Positions 32,066 through 40,452 of a stretch of DNA of 43,487 nt are shown one piece after another. The notes under the pieces were generated by a model. That model had not been told where the DNA came from and made no database searches. It saw nothing but the letters and a program-made list of their open reading frames with translations. Numbering within the stretch: the first letter of the stretch is position 1; every line of letters begins with the position of its first letter. Position numbers and translations under genes: made by a program. This DNA is from Acidobacteriota bacterium (GTDB lineage: Bacteria > Acidobacteriota > Holophagae > Holophagales > Holophagaceae), in NCBI GenBank assembly GCA_016192145.1, contig JACPUT010000019.1, positions 1 to 43,487 on the forward strand, given 5' to 3'.

Positions 32066-34852
32066 TCAGAACAGGAACTTGGCGCCGAGGCGGAAGGTCC
32101 GGGGGGATTCCTGATCGAGAACCATGAACTGCTCGGGGTCGCCGGGGTAGTACCGCTGGACCCGGGAGGTCACCGCGGCATCATTCAGCGCGTTGAACAC
32201 GTCCCCGAACACCTCGAAGGCCTTCTGGCGCCCCATGGTGAACCGGTGGGAGATGCGGAGGTCCAGCAGGCGGCGGGCGTCATAGCTGCTGGCGCCCAGG
32301 GGCTCGATGTTCACGAAGAAGTACTCGCGATTGCCCAGCCGGGGGGTGCGGATGTAGCGGGTGTAGTGAAGGCCGCTCAGGTAGGTGAAGCTGGCGTTCA
32401 GCCGGGTCCCCCAGGGGGTCTTGTAGGAGGTCCGGAGCTTGACCTCGTCATCGTTGAAACCCGGCAGCTTGCCCTCGCCGTTGTACATGGATCCGTACCA
32501 TTCGCGCCCGGAATCATACCCGTTGGACTTGATCAGATTGCCCTTGTTATCAGCCTTCGTGTAGCTGAAGGAGAGATCCCAGTTCTCGGTGAATCGCCCA
32601 TCCAGGGAGAAGGTGGTGGCGGTGTAGGTGCGCTTGGCATCGGGATCGTTGGTGATGAAATAGTCGTGGGGAATCTCATCGATGCCCGTGTTGACCCCCG
32701 GGCGGAAGAAGGTGAGGGTCTCGCCCGTGAAGGGGTTGTCCACGGAGGTCGTGGAAGCCGACAGGGGAAGCCGGTCATAGCGGGCCAGCAGATCCTTGCC
32801 GTTGCGCCGCACGTAACTGACCGCGGCGACCCAGTTCTTGGAGATGCGCTTCTCCACCGCGAACTGGAGTTCGTCGAAGTAGGGATGGCGAACGTTCGGA
32901 TCGAGAGAGCTCTGCTGGGACACGTTGTTCCGGTGGGTCGACGCATCGAAGACGGGCAGCGGGTATTCCGCCAGCGGATTCGCCAGATTGCTCAGGATGA
33001 CCACCTGGGCATCGTCGTAATTGGGCCACCAGAACCGCCGCTCCAGCGGATAGGCGTTGGGGATCGCGCGATCGAAGGAGGCTCCCGAAAGTCCATCGTA
33101 GTAGCGGCCGAAGTGACCCTTCACGGACCAGCTTTTCGCGGCGTCGGGAGTCCAGGTGAAACCGAGTCGCGGGGCCACGGTGTTGGTCTTCCAGAGGTCG
33201 CCGCCCCGGAACTGCTCGAAGCGCACGCCGGGCCGGAGCACCAGCTGGTCATTGACGGTCCAGGTGTCCTGCACGAACACCGTGTTGCGCTTGAGCTTCG
33301 TATCGAAGTCCCATCCACCGCCGACCTGCACGAAATCCGTGTAGACGGTATCGCCATCGGTGAGCGCGTTCAGGGAGATCCCACCGGGATACCAGGTGCG
33401 CTCCTTGTCCCGGGCCCGATCCAGGTCCAGGCCGAACTTCAGCGCGTGGGAGCCAGCGCCGGTGGTCACGAACCAATCCAGGGAGGCCAGCAGCCCCAAG
33501 CGGCTCCGGGTGTTCTCGAAGGCCTCGTAGGCGTTGTTGATCTGCTCGTAGCCGCGGTTCCGTGCGTATTGCGGATAGGCGGGGTTGTCCGGCACGTACC
33601 CATCGATGTACAGGCTGTACGCCTCGCCGTTGTAGGCCTTGTGGTCATCGATGCCGTTGTACCCGCTGGCCCGAAGGGTGAGCACGAGGTTGCTGCTCAG
33701 GGTCTGCAACCACTCCAGGCCGAAGGTGAAGTTGGGGCCGTCCTGCTTCCGGGTGGCTTCCGGCGCCAGCACCCGGGAGGCGCCGCGGTGATCGGTCCGC
33801 ACGGTGTCGTAGTCCAGGAACATCGATAGCGTGGCATCGGGCAGGGCCTGATAGGTGAGGTTCACCATGGCGCGGGGGGTGGATCGCTTCTCCGGGACCG
33901 GGCTTCCCACCGGGGTTCGCTCGATGGAGATGGCCTCGAGGGACAGGAAGTACCAGAGCTTGTCCTTGATGAGGGGACCGCCCAGGTTCAGGGCCAGATC
34001 CGAAGCGGTATCGCCGACCTTCTGCACCATGTCCCCGGTGCCCGAGGGGTCGGAGACCGCGCGCTTCGCCGCCCAGCTGTCCTTTTGGTAGTAGCCGGAG
34101 AGGCTGCCAGAGAATTCGTTGCCGCCCTTCTTGATCACGCCGTTGAAGTAGGCGCCGGAGAACCCGCCGAATTCGGCCCCGGCGCCGATGCCGCCGATCT
34201 GGACCTCCTCGAACCAGTCCGGATTCACCTGCACCCAGGCCTGCCCCGCGGAGGAATCCCCCACGTTGATGCCGTTGATCAGGTAGGCGTTGGCGTTGTC
34301 CCGATCCCCGCCGAAGCCGGAGGCGGACACTCGGGCGCCGGAGGAGACGGTCAGATTGATGCCGGGCGTCAGGGCCGCGATCCCCGCGATGTCACGCTTG
34401 ATGGGCAGGTGTTCGATATCCTCCGCCCGGTAATTGCGGGTGGTGGTTCCCGAGGCCATGTCCTCCGCGCCCACCCGGCCCCTCACTTCCACGGTGGCCG
34501 CGGCTTCGGCCGCCAGGCGGATATCCACCGTCGTGGTTTTGCCCAGCTCCGCGCTCTCGCTCAGCTTGCGGACCGGGAACCCCTTCGCCTCCACCGTGAT
34601 CGTGTACTTGCCCGGTGGCAGCATGGGGATGCGGTAGCGGCCATTCTCCCCGGTGACCACACTGCGCATGCCCCCGATGAGGGAGGGCGAGGCCACGCGG
34701 ATCGTGGCGCCCGCGATGGCCTTGCCCGAGGGGTCGGTGACCGTGCCCGTGAGGGCGGAGGTGGTGGTCCCCTGAGCCAGGAGGGCCGCGGGGGCCGCCA
34801 CGAGGGCCAAAAGGACGGAACTGTACCTGGGACTGCCAGAGCAACGGGCCAT
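32066..34852 (-). CDS. Oar-like TonB-dependent outer-membrane receptor
   Basis: About 928 residues. A signal peptide (SSVLLALVAAPAALLAQG) is followed by a carboxypeptidase-regulatory-like beta-sandwich (ALTGTVTDPSGKAIAGATIRV ending in TTTVDIRL), then a plug domain (EHLPIKRDIAGIAALTPGIN, NAYLINGINVGD), then a long barrel of aromatic-rich strands ending in RTFRLGAKFLF with the C-terminal Phe. This is the Oar/SusC-like type common in Acidobacteriota. The ATG at 34852 has GGAGG four bases upstream; longer starts run into the promoter. It should import a polymer fragment or peptide with TonB energy. Position immediately before a secreted cyanophycinase suggests cyanophycin or its dipeptides, by inference. 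Confidence 0.88.
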   Translation of the reverse strand: MARCSGSPRYSSVLLALVAAPAALLAQGTTTSALTGTVTDPSGKAIAGATIRVASPSLIGGMRSVVTGENGRYRIPMLPPGKYTITVEAKGFPVRKLSESAELGKTTTVDIRLAAEAAATVEVRGRVGAEDMASGTTTRNYRAEDIEHLPIKRDIAGIAALTPGINLTVSSGARVSASGFGGDRDNANAYLINGINVGDSSAGQAWVQVNPDWFEEVQIGGIGAGAEFGGFSGAYFNGVIKKGGNEFSGSLSGYYQKDSWAAKRAVSDPSGTGDMVQKVGDTASDLALNLGGPLIKDKLWYFLSLEAISIERTPVGSPVPEKRSTPRAMVNLTYQALPDATLSMFLDYDTVRTDHRGASRVLAPEATRKQDGPNFTFGLEWLQTLSSNLVLTLRASGYNGIDDHKAYNGEAYSLYIDGYVPDNPAYPQYARNRGYEQINNAYEAFENTRSRLGLLASLDWFVTTGAGSHALKFGLDLDRARDKERTWYPGGISLNALTDGDTVYTDFVQVGGGWDFDTKLKRNTVFVQDTWTVNDQLVLRPGVRFEQFRGGDLWKTNTVAPRLGFTWTPDAAKSWSVKGHFGRYYDGLSGASFDRAIPNAYPLERRFWWPNYDDAQVVILSNLANPLAEYPLPVFDASTHRNNVSQQSSLDPNVRHPYFDELQFAVEKRISKNWVAAVSYVRRNGKDLLARYDRLPLSASTTSVDNPFTGETLTFFRPGVNTGIDEIPHDYFITNDPDAKRTYTATTFSLDGRFTENWDLSFSYTKADNKGNLIKSNGYDSGREWYGSMYNGEGKLPGFNDDEVKLRTSYKTPWGTRLNASFTYLSGLHYTRYIRTPRLGNREYFFVNIEPLGASSYDARRLLDLRISHRFTMGRQKAFEVFGDVFNALNDAAVTSRVQRYYPGDPEQFMVLDQESPRTFRLGAKFLF

Positions 34853-34881
34853 CACGCCTCCGAAGGTGGGGAAAGGGGGAT

Positions 34882-34935
34882 TGAGCAAAAATTTATGCTC
34901 ACCGAACAATAGGGTCAAGTTTTTTTTCATTTTGG
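34882..34935 (-). promoter_or_regulatory. Promoter of the TonB receptor operon with overlapping palindrome
   Basis: Read on the minus strand, TTGACC (34918-34913) and TAAATT (34895-34890) are separated by exactly 17 bp and form a sigma-70-type promoter, with an A-rich tract (34920-34935) upstream that resembles an UP element. TGAGCAAAAATTTATGCTCA (34882-34901) is a 20-bp near-palindrome that covers the -10 box. It is the obvious operator for the RpiR-family regulator encoded just upstream; that link is inference. Confidence 0.65.
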
Positions 34936-35005
34936 CCGTGGGCAGCACCCTCCAGCCCCGCCCTTAGGCCTGGACTCGGCTCCATTCCCCCCAGGGGGAC
35001 CCCGC

Positions 35006-35848
35006 TCAGCTCCGGGCGAACTTCTGCTGGGCCACCCGCTCCTCATCGCGGAGCTTGCTCAGGAATTTCTCCGGCGATTGGCTGGCGATGGTGGTGGCGA
35101 TGGCGTGAGCGATGACGCCGAAGGCGGCGAGGCTGTGCGAGAAGAGGAGGTTCTCACCAGGGATGGGCAGCGCCAGGGTGGCCGTCTTGGCCAGGGTGGA
35201 ACCGAGGTTGTCCGTGAAAGCCAGCACGGGCACCCCCCGCTTGCGGGCGTAGGCCGCCGCATCCAGGGTCTCCTGGGTGTAGGGGGTGATGCTGATGGCC
35301 ACGAGGAGGTCGCGGCTTTCCAGGAGGCCCACCTGGGTCGCGAAGTCCACGGGATTGCCCTCCATCACGGGCAGCCCCAGGCAGACGAGGAGGTAGGCCA
35401 ACTGCTTGGCCATGAGCGCCGAAACCCCATCGCCGAGGACCACGCGCAACCGGGCCTCCCGCACGAGCTTCACCGCCCGCTGCAAGTGGGGTTCTTGGAT
35501 GGACTGTACGAGGGTTTCGATGTTCCGCACATCCCGGCGGGCCACTTCCAGTAGAGTGGTGGAAGCCTGTGTGGGGGCCTGGAACAACTGCTCGCCGCGG
35601 CCGTAGTTCTTCTTCGCCGCGTTCACCAGTGCCTTGCGCATCTCCAGGTATCCGGAGTACTCCAACTTCTTGGCGAAGCGCACCACCGTGGCCACGCAGG
35701 TGTGGGATTTCCGCGCCAACTCCTCCACACCCCAGAGGGCCGCCTCGTTCATGTTCGCGATGAGGCAGTCGGCGATCTGCCGCTGGCTCCGGGACAGGTC
35801 CTGGGCGGCATGGAGGCGATTCAACAGGGGGGTCTTGGGGGCGGACAT
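35006..35848 (-). CDS. RpiR/MurR-family transcriptional regulator
   Basis: This cytoplasmic regulator has about 280 residues. An N-terminal HTH_6 domain (about 1-75: RSQRQIADCLIANM, LWGVEELARKSHTCVATVVRFAKKLEYSGYLEMRKAL) is followed by a SIS (sugar isomerase-like) ligand domain (about 125-260) with VVLGDGVSALMAKQLAYLL, DLLVAISITPYTQETLDAA and VPVLAFTDNLGSTLA. Most relatives sense phosphosugars, but the SIS pocket can bind other ligands. The start at 35848 gives MSAPKTPLLNRLHAAQD; the frame runs further upstream only through the antisense-like part of the asparaginase. It lies between the asparaginase and TonB receptor genes and probably controls the receptor promoter. Its ligand may be a breakdown product such as aspartate or beta-Asp-Arg. 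Confidence 0.85.
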   Translation of the reverse strand: MSAPKTPLLNRLHAAQDLSRSQRQIADCLIANMNEAALWGVEELARKSHTCVATVVRFAKKLEYSGYLEMRKALVNAAKKNYGRGEQLFQAPTQASTTLLEVARRDVRNIETLVQSIQEPHLQRAVKLVREARLRVVLGDGVSALMAKQLAYLLVCLGLPVMEGNPVDFATQVGLLESRDLLVAISITPYTQETLDAAAYARKRGVPVLAFTDNLGSTLAKTATLALPIPGENLLFSHSLAAFGVIAHAIATTIASQSPEKFLSKLRDEERVAQQKFARS

Positions 35849-35886
35849 CGGATTCAGTTTAGGGGATCCACCTTCCCCGTGGGGCC

Positions 35887-36900
35887 TCAGCTGTGCGGCC
35901 AGATTCCGGCGGGCGTGGGCTCTCCGGCCCATGCGGTGCCGAAGGCCGCTCGCACCTCCGTCGTGCCCTTCCCGGCACCCAGGAGCAGACCCAGCTTCGC
36001 CAGGACGGCCCAGCGGGTATGGAGCCCCGCGCTGATGGCGCCGAAGCCCTCCAGTTGGCGGCCCAGTTCGTAGGCGGCGAGATCCACGCGGCCTTCGCGG
36101 CACTGGGTGGTGATGACCACGGGCAGGGCGCGGGTCGCGGCATCCGCCAGGAAGGCGCGCAGGTCCGGCCGTTCCATGGGCAGGTTGCCCGCGCCGTAGG
36201 CGTGGATCAGGACGGCCTTCACGCCCTCGGGGGCCGGGCGCCAGGCCATGCCGGGGTGGGGCGTGACGACGTGGATGTCCAGTTCCAGGGCGGCGCCCAG
36301 GCCCGGCGGCACCTGGCGGGCAAAGCGCCCCGCCTCCGGGTGCAGTTCGATGTCGGCGCCGATCTCCGCCAGGGGCGCGAGGTTGGGGCTGTCGAAGGCC
36401 TGGTATTGGTGCACGCTCAGCTTCTCGCTGGCCACCCCGCGCAGCCACACGGTACCGAAGCAGATGCCCACCTCCGCCACGCCCCGGGTGGCGAGATCCA
36501 CGGCATTCACGAGGTTGCCCCGGGCATCGCTGCGCACGAAGGCCAGGGGCCGTTGGCTGCCCGTGAGCACCACGGGCTTGCCCAGGTCCGCGAGCAGGAA
36601 GCCCAGCACGGAGGCCGTGAAGGCCAGCGTGTCCGTGCCGTGGACGATGACCACGCCTTCGCACCCGGCGCTGCGCTGCCGCACCAGGCGCGCCAGCTCC
36701 AGGATGTCCGCAGGCTCCGCCGTGGCGCTGTCCTGGTTGTAGGGCACCTCCAGATCGAAATCAGCCAGATCCCGCAGCTCCGGCACGCGTTCCAGCAACC
36801 CCTCGAGGAAGGGCCCGGGGGCGAGCCCCGCGGGCGAGCCCTGAGGCGTCATGCCCAGCGTGCCGCCGGTGTGGACGAGGAGGATGGAGGGCTTGCCCAT
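35887..36900 (-). CDS. ansA: Type I L-asparaginase
   Basis: 337 residues without a signal peptide, so cytoplasmic. VHTGGTLGM holds the first catalytic Thr, and VIVHGTDTLAFTASVL the second Thr-Asp pair; GSQRPLAFVRSDARGNLVNAV is a conserved family block. It hydrolyses asparagine to aspartate and ammonia. It lies 38 bp upstream of the RpiR gene on the same strand, at the head of the block that ends in isoaspartyl dipeptidase and the carrier. That placement fits aspartyl-compound catabolism, although it may be an independent asparagine enzyme. Confidence 0.88.
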   Translation of the reverse strand: MGKPSILLVHTGGTLGMTPQGSPAGLAPGPFLEGLLERVPELRDLADFDLEVPYNQDSATAEPADILELARLVRQRSAGCEGVVIVHGTDTLAFTASVLGFLLADLGKPVVLTGSQRPLAFVRSDARGNLVNAVDLATRGVAEVGICFGTVWLRGVASEKLSVHQYQAFDSPNLAPLAEIGADIELHPEAGRFARQVPPGLGAALELDIHVVTPHPGMAWRPAPEGVKAVLIHAYGAGNLPMERPDLRAFLADAATRALPVVITTQCREGRVDLAAYELGRQLEGFGAISAGLHTRWAVLAKLGLLLGAGKGTTEVRAAFGTAWAGEPTPAGIWPHS

Positions 36901-36950
36901 GCCTTCACTATCTCATTCCGCGCGAGGGCCGCCTTCGGCATTTGACGTGG

Positions 36951-37055
36951 GGCTCTGGGCTCTGGGCTCTTGGCTCTTGCTGCCGCCGACCCACCTTCCC
37001 ACAGGCCCCCCATGGGTCGCGCCCAGCCAGAGCCCAAAGCCGAGAGCCGAGAGCC
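36951..37055. repeat. Word-repeat hairpin element 8 (GGCTCTG word, inverted polarity)
   Basis: The left arm 36951-36981 and right arm 37025-37055 (31 nt each) pair at about 26 positions. Each arm is four copies of a 7-8 nt GGCTCT word. Unlike the other eight, the 5' arm is pyrimidine-rich and the 3' arm purine-rich. The loop has its own GACCCA/TGGGTC pair. It lies between the asparaginase start and the stop of the upstream small gene, ending eight bases before that stop codon. Confidence 0.85.
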
Positions 37056-37062
37056 GTCCTCT

Positions 37063-37701
37063 TCAGGAGTGCAGCACGGCCTTCACTTCATCGAAGCCCT
37101 GATCCGAAAGGCAGCTCACCACCACGGCGCACTGGCCGGGCTGGCTGGAGGGCAGCACGATCTCGCCGACGTAGCAGCCATCGGCGTCCGTCTTCCCGTT
37201 CACGAGGCCCACGGCCTTTTTGAGGCTGGAGACGAGTTTCACGGTGACTTCCGCGCCGGGGACGGCCTTCTGGCTTCCGCAGAGGCGAGCCCGCACCTGG
37301 AATCGGAACACCTGGCCGAAGATGGGGCGCAGGGGCTGATCGAGGACCAGCTCCAGGGTGTCCACCTCGCCCTCCTGCTGGAGGTATTCGAGGATGGCCT
37401 GGTCCAGGGGGCGGCCGCCGAAGGCCTGCTGCTCCAGGAGATCCGGCGGGGTGGGATCGTACTTGCCGTTCTTGATGTCCCGGATGATGGCCTTGTGCTG
37501 CTCATCCATGCGGGTCTGAAGGAGTTCCTCGTTCATCCCGCTGGCGATCATATCCTCGTAGGAACTGCGGAAGCTATCCAGGATCTCGCCGCCCACGTAG
37601 ATGAGCGTCTCCACCTTGGGATTGCCGATGCCCTTGTCCTCCGTCTGAACGTGGAAGACGCGGTTGCCGTGACGGACATCGGTGTTATAGCCGGTGATCA
37701 T
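37063..37701 (-). CDS. Conserved hypothetical protein with C-terminal beta-sandwich-like domain
   Basis: 212 residues, no signal peptide or membrane segment. The N-terminus (MITGYNTDVRHGNRVFHVQTEDKG, then PKVETLIYVGGEIL) looks like a conserved family I associate with Acidobacteriota and relatives, but no function is known to me. A middle helical part ends in TPPDLLEQQAFGG. The C-terminal 80 residues (VPGAEVTVKLVSSL, GLVNGKTDADGCYVGEIVLP) resemble a carboxypeptidase-regulatory or transthyretin-like sandwich. AGGAACC precedes the ATG. It follows the receiver protein gene by 35 bp on the same strand, so the two are probably one operon and may work together. Confidence 0.72.
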   Translation of the reverse strand: MITGYNTDVRHGNRVFHVQTEDKGIGNPKVETLIYVGGEILDSFRSSYEDMIASGMNEELLQTRMDEQHKAIIRDIKNGKYDPTPPDLLEQQAFGGRPLDQAILEYLQQEGEVDTLELVLDQPLRPIFGQVFRFQVRARLCGSQKAVPGAEVTVKLVSSLKKAVGLVNGKTDADGCYVGEIVLPSSQPGQCAVVVSCLSDQGFDEVKAVLHS

Positions 37702-37736
37702 GGTTCCTGCAGGCGGATGGGGGTGGAAGACAGCAT

Positions 37737-39020
37737 TTAAGAATGCAGTTTCCTTGCCAGGTCGGGGATCACTTCCCAGGCCACTTCCTTCAGGGCCTTT
37801 TCACTGAGGCTGCCCGCGATGGCCTTCGAGAGGGCCTCGACGAGCGCGGGATTGGCCAGGATGGCGCGGACGAGCGCCTCGGGGTCCGCCGTCGGCGGGG
37901 CCACGGGAGCTCCCGTGGCCGCTGCGGGCTCGGGAGCTGGAGCGGGAACGGCCACGGGAACAAGGGCTTCCACGGGGGCTGCGACGGGCGCTTCGAAGGC
38001 CTCGAGGGCGGGCGCGAGCGGTGCCTCTTCAGGCTCCCTCTCCGCTTCAGAATCGCCCAGATGAATGGGCACGGGCTCCGGCTCGAAGGCCATGGAGTGG
38101 AACGGATCCACGCGCGCCTCGGGCAATGCGGGCAGATCTTCGTCGAGGAAACCCGCGAGCTCTTCGGCGCCGAGGGTATCCAGATCCGGCAGGGCCGGGG
38201 ATTCGAGGGTGGCGAGCCCCTCGGGCACGACGGGAGCGAGGGGCTCCGGGGTCAGCTCCAGATCCAGGTCCAGCTCATGGTCCAGGTCCGGGGCCAGCTC
38301 GGGGGCCAGGGCAGCGGGAACCTCGGGCATGGGAGCGGGCAGGGCGATCGGGGCAGAGGCGACGGCCGCGGGGGCCAGATCCTGAAGGCCTTCCAGGTCC
38401 AGCTCCTCCAGCTCCAGCTCGGGCACCGCGGGTTCAGCCTCGAAGACAGGGGCGATGGCCGCCGCCACCGGGGCTTCTTCCATCCAGAGATCCTCGGGGC
38501 CGAGCACCAGCAGGTCCTCGTCGGGCAGCTGGATGGTGGGCCGGAACTCCGGGAACTCTTCCACGGCCAGGGCGAGATCGTCCTTCGTCATCGGGCGGGT
38601 GGCCGTGGGGCCCAGATCCAGCGGGGTCACGGGTCCGGCCGCGGGGGCCACGGGCGTGGCCAGCAGGGCGTTCACGCGGTCGCCCAGCTCGCGCAGTTCG
38701 ATGGGCTTCTTCAGGAAACCCTGGATCGGCGCGTTCTGGATCTTCACCGGATCCACGGGATCGAGCACGCCCGCCATCAGGGCGATGGGCATGCGGGCCG
38801 TGGCCTCCATGGCGCGGAGGCGTTCGAGCAGGGTCCAACCGTCCATGCCTGGCATGGCCGTGTCGATCATGGCGACATCGAAGCGCTCGCCATTCTGGAG
38901 CCGCTCCAAGGCCTCGGCGGCGGAATCCACGCACACGAGCTCGATGGCCGTGGGCGCGAGCAGGGACTCGGCAATCCGATGGATGCTTGGATTGTCGTCC
39001 ACCAGGAGCAGTCGCGGCAT
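37737..39020 (-). CDS. Receiver-domain protein with long acidic Ala/Pro linker
   Basis: 427 residues, cytoplasmic. Residues 1-118 are a receiver domain: LLLVDDN, phosphoacceptor Asp 53 in AMIDTAMPGMDGW, and Lys 104/105 in FLKKP. The usual Thr/Ser switch is missing: the strand reads IALMAG. Residues about 120-365 are low-complexity, rich in Ala, Pro, Glu and Leu. The C-terminal 50 residues (LVRAILANPALVEALSKAIAGS, LSEKALKEVAWEVIPDLARKL) form a predicted helical module seen at the end of other single-domain receivers in delta-proteobacteria and acidobacteria, likely a docking helix. There is no DNA-binding output domain, so it probably signals by protein contact. The missing switch residue makes normal phosphorylation-driven change uncertain. 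Confidence 0.8.
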   Translation of the reverse strand: MPRLLLVDDNPSIHRIAESLLAPTAIELVCVDSAAEALERLQNGERFDVAMIDTAMPGMDGWTLLERLRAMEATARMPIALMAGVLDPVDPVKIQNAPIQGFLKKPIELRELGDRVNALLATPVAPAAGPVTPLDLGPTATRPMTKDDLALAVEEFPEFRPTIQLPDEDLLVLGPEDLWMEEAPVAAAIAPVFEAEPAVPELELEELDLEGLQDLAPAAVASAPIALPAPMPEVPAALAPELAPDLDHELDLDLELTPEPLAPVVPEGLATLESPALPDLDTLGAEELAGFLDEDLPALPEARVDPFHSMAFEPEPVPIHLGDSEAEREPEEAPLAPALEAFEAPVAAPVEALVPVAVPAPAPEPAAATGAPVAPPTADPEALVRAILANPALVEALSKAIAGSLSEKALKEVAWEVIPDLARKLHS

Positions 39021-39115
39021 TGGGACCTCTAGGATCGAGGAAGTGTTGGGGGTAAAGCTAACAGATTCCCATCGGCGCGCCTAACGCGGGGGTTTGGAAC
39101 GGGAATATTCACGGT

Positions 39116-40447
39116 TCAGGGTTTGAGCCATTTCCGGAGGGCGCGCAACCGCGTGGATTCGGGCAGCCGCGTGAGGATCACCCGATCCCCGACCCACACC
39201 CAGGCCACGCCCTGCAACTCCCGGAGGGCGATCTCCGGGCCCGCGGGCAGCCAGCCCCGCACGCTGGCCCGCAGGCGCGAAGCCGCGATCCAATCGGCCT
39301 TGAAGGCCTTGGCGAGGGCGGCCCGGTTGAGCTCGGCGCCCAACGCCTCGGGCAGCTTGCCCCAGCGGAGATCCCAGGCCGTGAGGGCGCCTTCCGGGGC
39401 CCAGGCCCAGGCGGGATCCGGCGCGGGCCAGGGCGCGTCGTCCCGGGAACCAAGCTCGAAGGCCACGCGGTCGGGAGGGCTCCAGAGGCGGGCCGCCTCC
39501 TCGCCCTCGAGCCTCACGAGGCCGAGGCCCCGGGGCGGCTGGGGGAACAGGCTTCCCTGCCCTTCTGCGGCACGCCGCCAGACGCCCTCCGTCAGTTGCC
39601 AGGCCGTCCACCGTCCCTCCCCACCCACCCAGAGGCGATCCCGGCGGGGAAAGGCCAGGCGGGATCCGGGCGTCCAGGGCACGACCAGGCGGGGGCCCGG
39701 GAGGTCCCGGCCATCGTCGCTGAGGGCTTCAGGCGTCTTCGGCCACACCGGGGGGGGAGTCGGCAGATCGGCCTCATCCCAGGGGGCGAGGCTGCCCATC
39801 GGGGAATCACCCTCGAGGGGGAGCACCGTCAGGAGGAGGCGGAGGGGCCCCCGATCCTTGTCCTTGTGGGGCTCGAAGGCGCCCAGCAGCACGGCGGCGC
39901 CATCCCAGGCGAATCGGGACCAGGCGCCGCTGGCCGTGGACCAGAGCACTCGGCCCTCCGGGATCTCGATGAGGCGGGTCTCGAAGCGCCGGGGCCCCAT
40001 CCGGAGGGTCACGAGGAGCCGATTGCCCCGGAGGCGCGCGGAGGCCAGGGGCGCATCGAAGGCGTAGCGCCGCCACTCCTGGCCCCGCCAGAGTCGCACT
40101 TCGCTGGTGGATTGGGGCCCATTGAGGGCGAGGCCCTGATCCTCCAGGTAGGGGGAGGCCGGCTCCCAGGGCAGGCCGAAGCCGCCTTCGAAGGGCCAGG
40201 GCTCCCACTGATCGGGATCCTGGGCCCCGGAGAAGCGGGGGGACCACCCATCCAGAAGCCGCAGTTCCGTCTCGGGTTCGAAGGCCGCGAGGCCCACCAC
40301 CTCCCCCGCCACGGGCCCTGAAACGGGATTCGCCCCGGGCTTCGGCACCCGCACGATCATCACCAGCGCCAGCATGGCGGCGATGAACAGGGTCGCGATG
40401 AGGTAGCGTTGGGGGATCAAGAAGGGTTCCTGAGACTGATGAGACAC
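39116..40447 (-). CDS. Membrane-anchored hypothetical protein
   Basis: About 443 residues. One N-terminal membrane helix (YLIATLFIAAMLALVMIVRV) is followed by a Trp- and Pro-rich domain outside the membrane with repeated WxP and aromatic stretches (DQWEPWPFEGGFGLPWEP, RLWRGQEWRRYAF, SRFAWDGAAVLLGAF), which may form a beta-propeller-like fold. I recognise no family. The GTG at 40447 gives MSHQSQEPFLIPQRYL and leaves only five bases to the divergent CYTH gene; the frame stays open further but would overlap that gene. The start is uncertain. Confidence 0.6.
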   Translation of the reverse strand: MSHQSQEPFLIPQRYLIATLFIAAMLALVMIVRVPKPGANPVSGPVAGEVVGLAAFEPETELRLLDGWSPRFSGAQDPDQWEPWPFEGGFGLPWEPASPYLEDQGLALNGPQSTSEVRLWRGQEWRRYAFDAPLASARLRGNRLLVTLRMGPRRFETRLIEIPEGRVLWSTASGAWSRFAWDGAAVLLGAFEPHKDKDRGPLRLLLTVLPLEGDSPMGSLAPWDEADLPTPPPVWPKTPEALSDDGRDLPGPRLVVPWTPGSRLAFPRRDRLWVGGEGRWTAWQLTEGVWRRAAEGQGSLFPQPPRGLGLVRLEGEEAARLWSPPDRVAFELGSRDDAPWPAPDPAWAWAPEGALTAWDLRWGKLPEALGAELNRAALAKAFKADWIAASRLRASVRGWLPAGPEIALRELQGVAWVWVGDRVILTRLPESTRLRALRKWLKP

Positions 40448-40452
40448 CGCCG

